A program made the translations under genes and the position numbers. The notes under the pieces were generated by a model. The model had not been told where the DNA came from. It searched no databases and saw only the letters and a program-made list of their open reading frames with translations. Source: Anthopleura xanthogrammica (Eukaryota > Cnidaria > Anthozoa > Actiniaria > Actiniidae). Taken from it: DNA of 64,000 nucleotides. How positions within the stretch are numbered: the stretch's first letter is position 1; each line of letters begins with the position of its first letter. The DNA is taken from positions 12,806,291-12,870,290 of the forward strand of contig OZ025206.1 in the NCBI GenBank assembly GCA_964019055.1, given 5' to 3'. Shown here piece by piece: positions 48,691 to 64,000 of the stretch.

Positions 48691-48850
48691 CAATTCACCA
48701 TTTTCCATACATCGGTTCACTGGTCACAGACAAAGCATTCAATCGAGACTGCAAGGTAGTTTCAAAGGATTATTCAAATTTGAACCTTGCAGCCTCGACT
48801 GAATCCTTTGTCTGTGACCAGTGAATTGATGTATGGAAAGTGGTGAATTG
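48691..48850. mobile_element. palindromic MITE
   Basis: Arms of about 70 bp: CAATTCACCATTTTCCATAC and its inverted copy GTATGGAAAGTGGTGAATTG, both with CACTGGTCACAGACAAA. A fragment occurs at 21807. Confidence 0.88.
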
Positions 48851-48904
48851 CTAGGCTTCACTTGACATCATTTTCCGTCTCGTGCGGAATGTTCATCAGC
48901 TGAA

Positions 48905-49300
48905 TCTGACAGCACATGGTAGTCAGTGTTTGACCACTGTTTGGAGCAGAGATTCAAAGACTTTTATCAGCTGATTGAAACCCAACATCAGCCTAGAATC
49001 CATTCTATGAGCATGCAGTAATCTGGTAGGCAAGGATTTTGATAGGACAAGTAAACCAGAGTTCTCGCTATTTGCGTGACTGGATGATTCGAAATTCCCG
49101 CCACAACCAAAAAATTGTGACAAGATCCCGTGGATGTTCGGTATTGAATTCCATACTAAAACAAATTCTCTTGAAGATCTTGAGAAAGGTAATAAACATA
49201 TAAGACAAGTTGGAGTCGCTAACAATAGCGAAAATTTTAACGGAAAGCGCAGATATCAGACGGTGAAGACAGTTACATCGAGCACGACATCATCTATTTA
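48905..49300 (+). pseudogene. possible decayed retroelement gag-like fragment
   Basis: The plus strand gives short peptides in two frames (FDHCLEQRFKDFYQ; SLEDLEKGNKHIRQVG then NFNGKRRYQTV) with stops between. The Asp/Glu-Lys then RRYQ pattern recalls the gag-like C-terminus of anthozoan DIRS/gypsy elements. No tool was used; the call is weak. Confidence 0.25.
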
Positions 49301-49502
49301 AAAAAGGCCCAAGATGGATGGACGACGGTAGGAAAAGTAAGGACAGTAAAGGTAGACACGAAGGTATTAGTACACCAATGATGAAGAAGGATTGAAGGAA
49401 TACCTTACTATATCGTACTGAGCCAGTTGCAATCAAAATGTGTAGAATTAAGTAATCCATGCTGATACATTCATTATAACAGATCTAACCAGATGATTGA
49501 TG

Positions 49503-63653
<14,151 letters not shown>

Positions 63654-64000
63654 CTGCAAAACAAAAATTTAGAAATATCATTGGAAAAAACCATCAATGG
63701 TATACGTAACAAAGAGCCCTTTTCTGGGATATAGGGTGCTACTACCACACAAACATTTTGTCATCCATCTTGCATTACATGGTATTGTTTTTACTAAAGC
63801 AAAGATCAGAATGTAGCATGCCAAAATCTTGCATAAATACTATGAGGTTGATGATTTCTAATGTTCACACTTCATGATTCTGAAAGATAGTTTTCTTAAA
63901 ACATCCGAGATGTCACCTCTTGTCCTGGATGTACTGAAATTCAGCTGTACCATGAAGAATTGTACACCATTCCAGAAATGTTTTGGAGAGAAATTTAGAA
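63654..64000 (-). other. VPS50 intron to the right edge
   Basis: No exon recognised; the next upstream exon should encode the segment before QRTDVRL. Confidence 0.5.

Larger units (their letters stand above)
46721..49502. other. spacer between K2P start and VPS50 end
   Basis: Upstream of the K2P gene. It contains the CRE-repeat, the palindromic element at 48691 and a possible retroelement remnant near 48905-49300. No intact gene seen. Confidence 0.55.

Overview
The window looks like nuclear DNA of an animal, most likely an anthozoan cnidarian (coral or sea anemone). The evidence is AT-rich sequence, GT-AG introns with many small phase-consistent exons, metazoan signalling genes, and dense short inverted-repeat transposons. 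The species assignment is inference; no marker gene names it.

Layout, left to right. (1) 637-5532, minus: the 5' half of DUS3L, a tRNA dihydrouridine synthase, running off the left edge, with one expected exon not found. (2) 7995-10280, minus: a complete five-exon Rnd-like atypical Rho GTPase. (3) 11952-18931, minus: an eight-exon seven-helix receptor of Frizzled type with no cysteine-rich Wnt-binding domain in sight. (4) 20947-21648, minus: a P-loop sulfotransferase-like enzyme with a C-terminal membrane anchor. (5, 6) 24125-27430 minus and 31448-34627 plus: two divergently oriented, intronless class C (metabotropic-glutamate-like) receptors. (7) 39290-43636, plus: a three-exon kinase-less TGF-beta receptor-like protein resembling BAMBI. 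(8) 45706-46720, minus: a two-pore-domain potassium channel. (9) 49503-63653, minus: 28 exons covering about 780 residues of VPS50/syndetin, running off the right edge.

Most of the genes concern signalling at the cell surface: two class C receptors, a Frizzled-like receptor, a TGF-beta/BMP pseudoreceptor and a K2P channel. DUS3L and VPS50 are housekeeping genes. Nothing shows co-regulation beyond the divergent receptor pair.

The non-coding part is full of miniature inverted-repeat elements, an 858-bp DNA transposon derivative with an 8-bp target-site duplication, one tRNA-derived SINE, a perfect GACA tetranucleotide array of about 2.25 kb in the last VPS50 intron, and a 0.85-kb GAT/AGT/GAA array in a DUS3L intron. 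Six perfect TGACGTCA sites occur, four of them inside repeats. The observations most worth checking are the BAMBI-like gene, the CRD-less Frizzled-like receptor, the GACA array that has copied a splice donor, and the divergent receptor pair with unequal ligand pockets.
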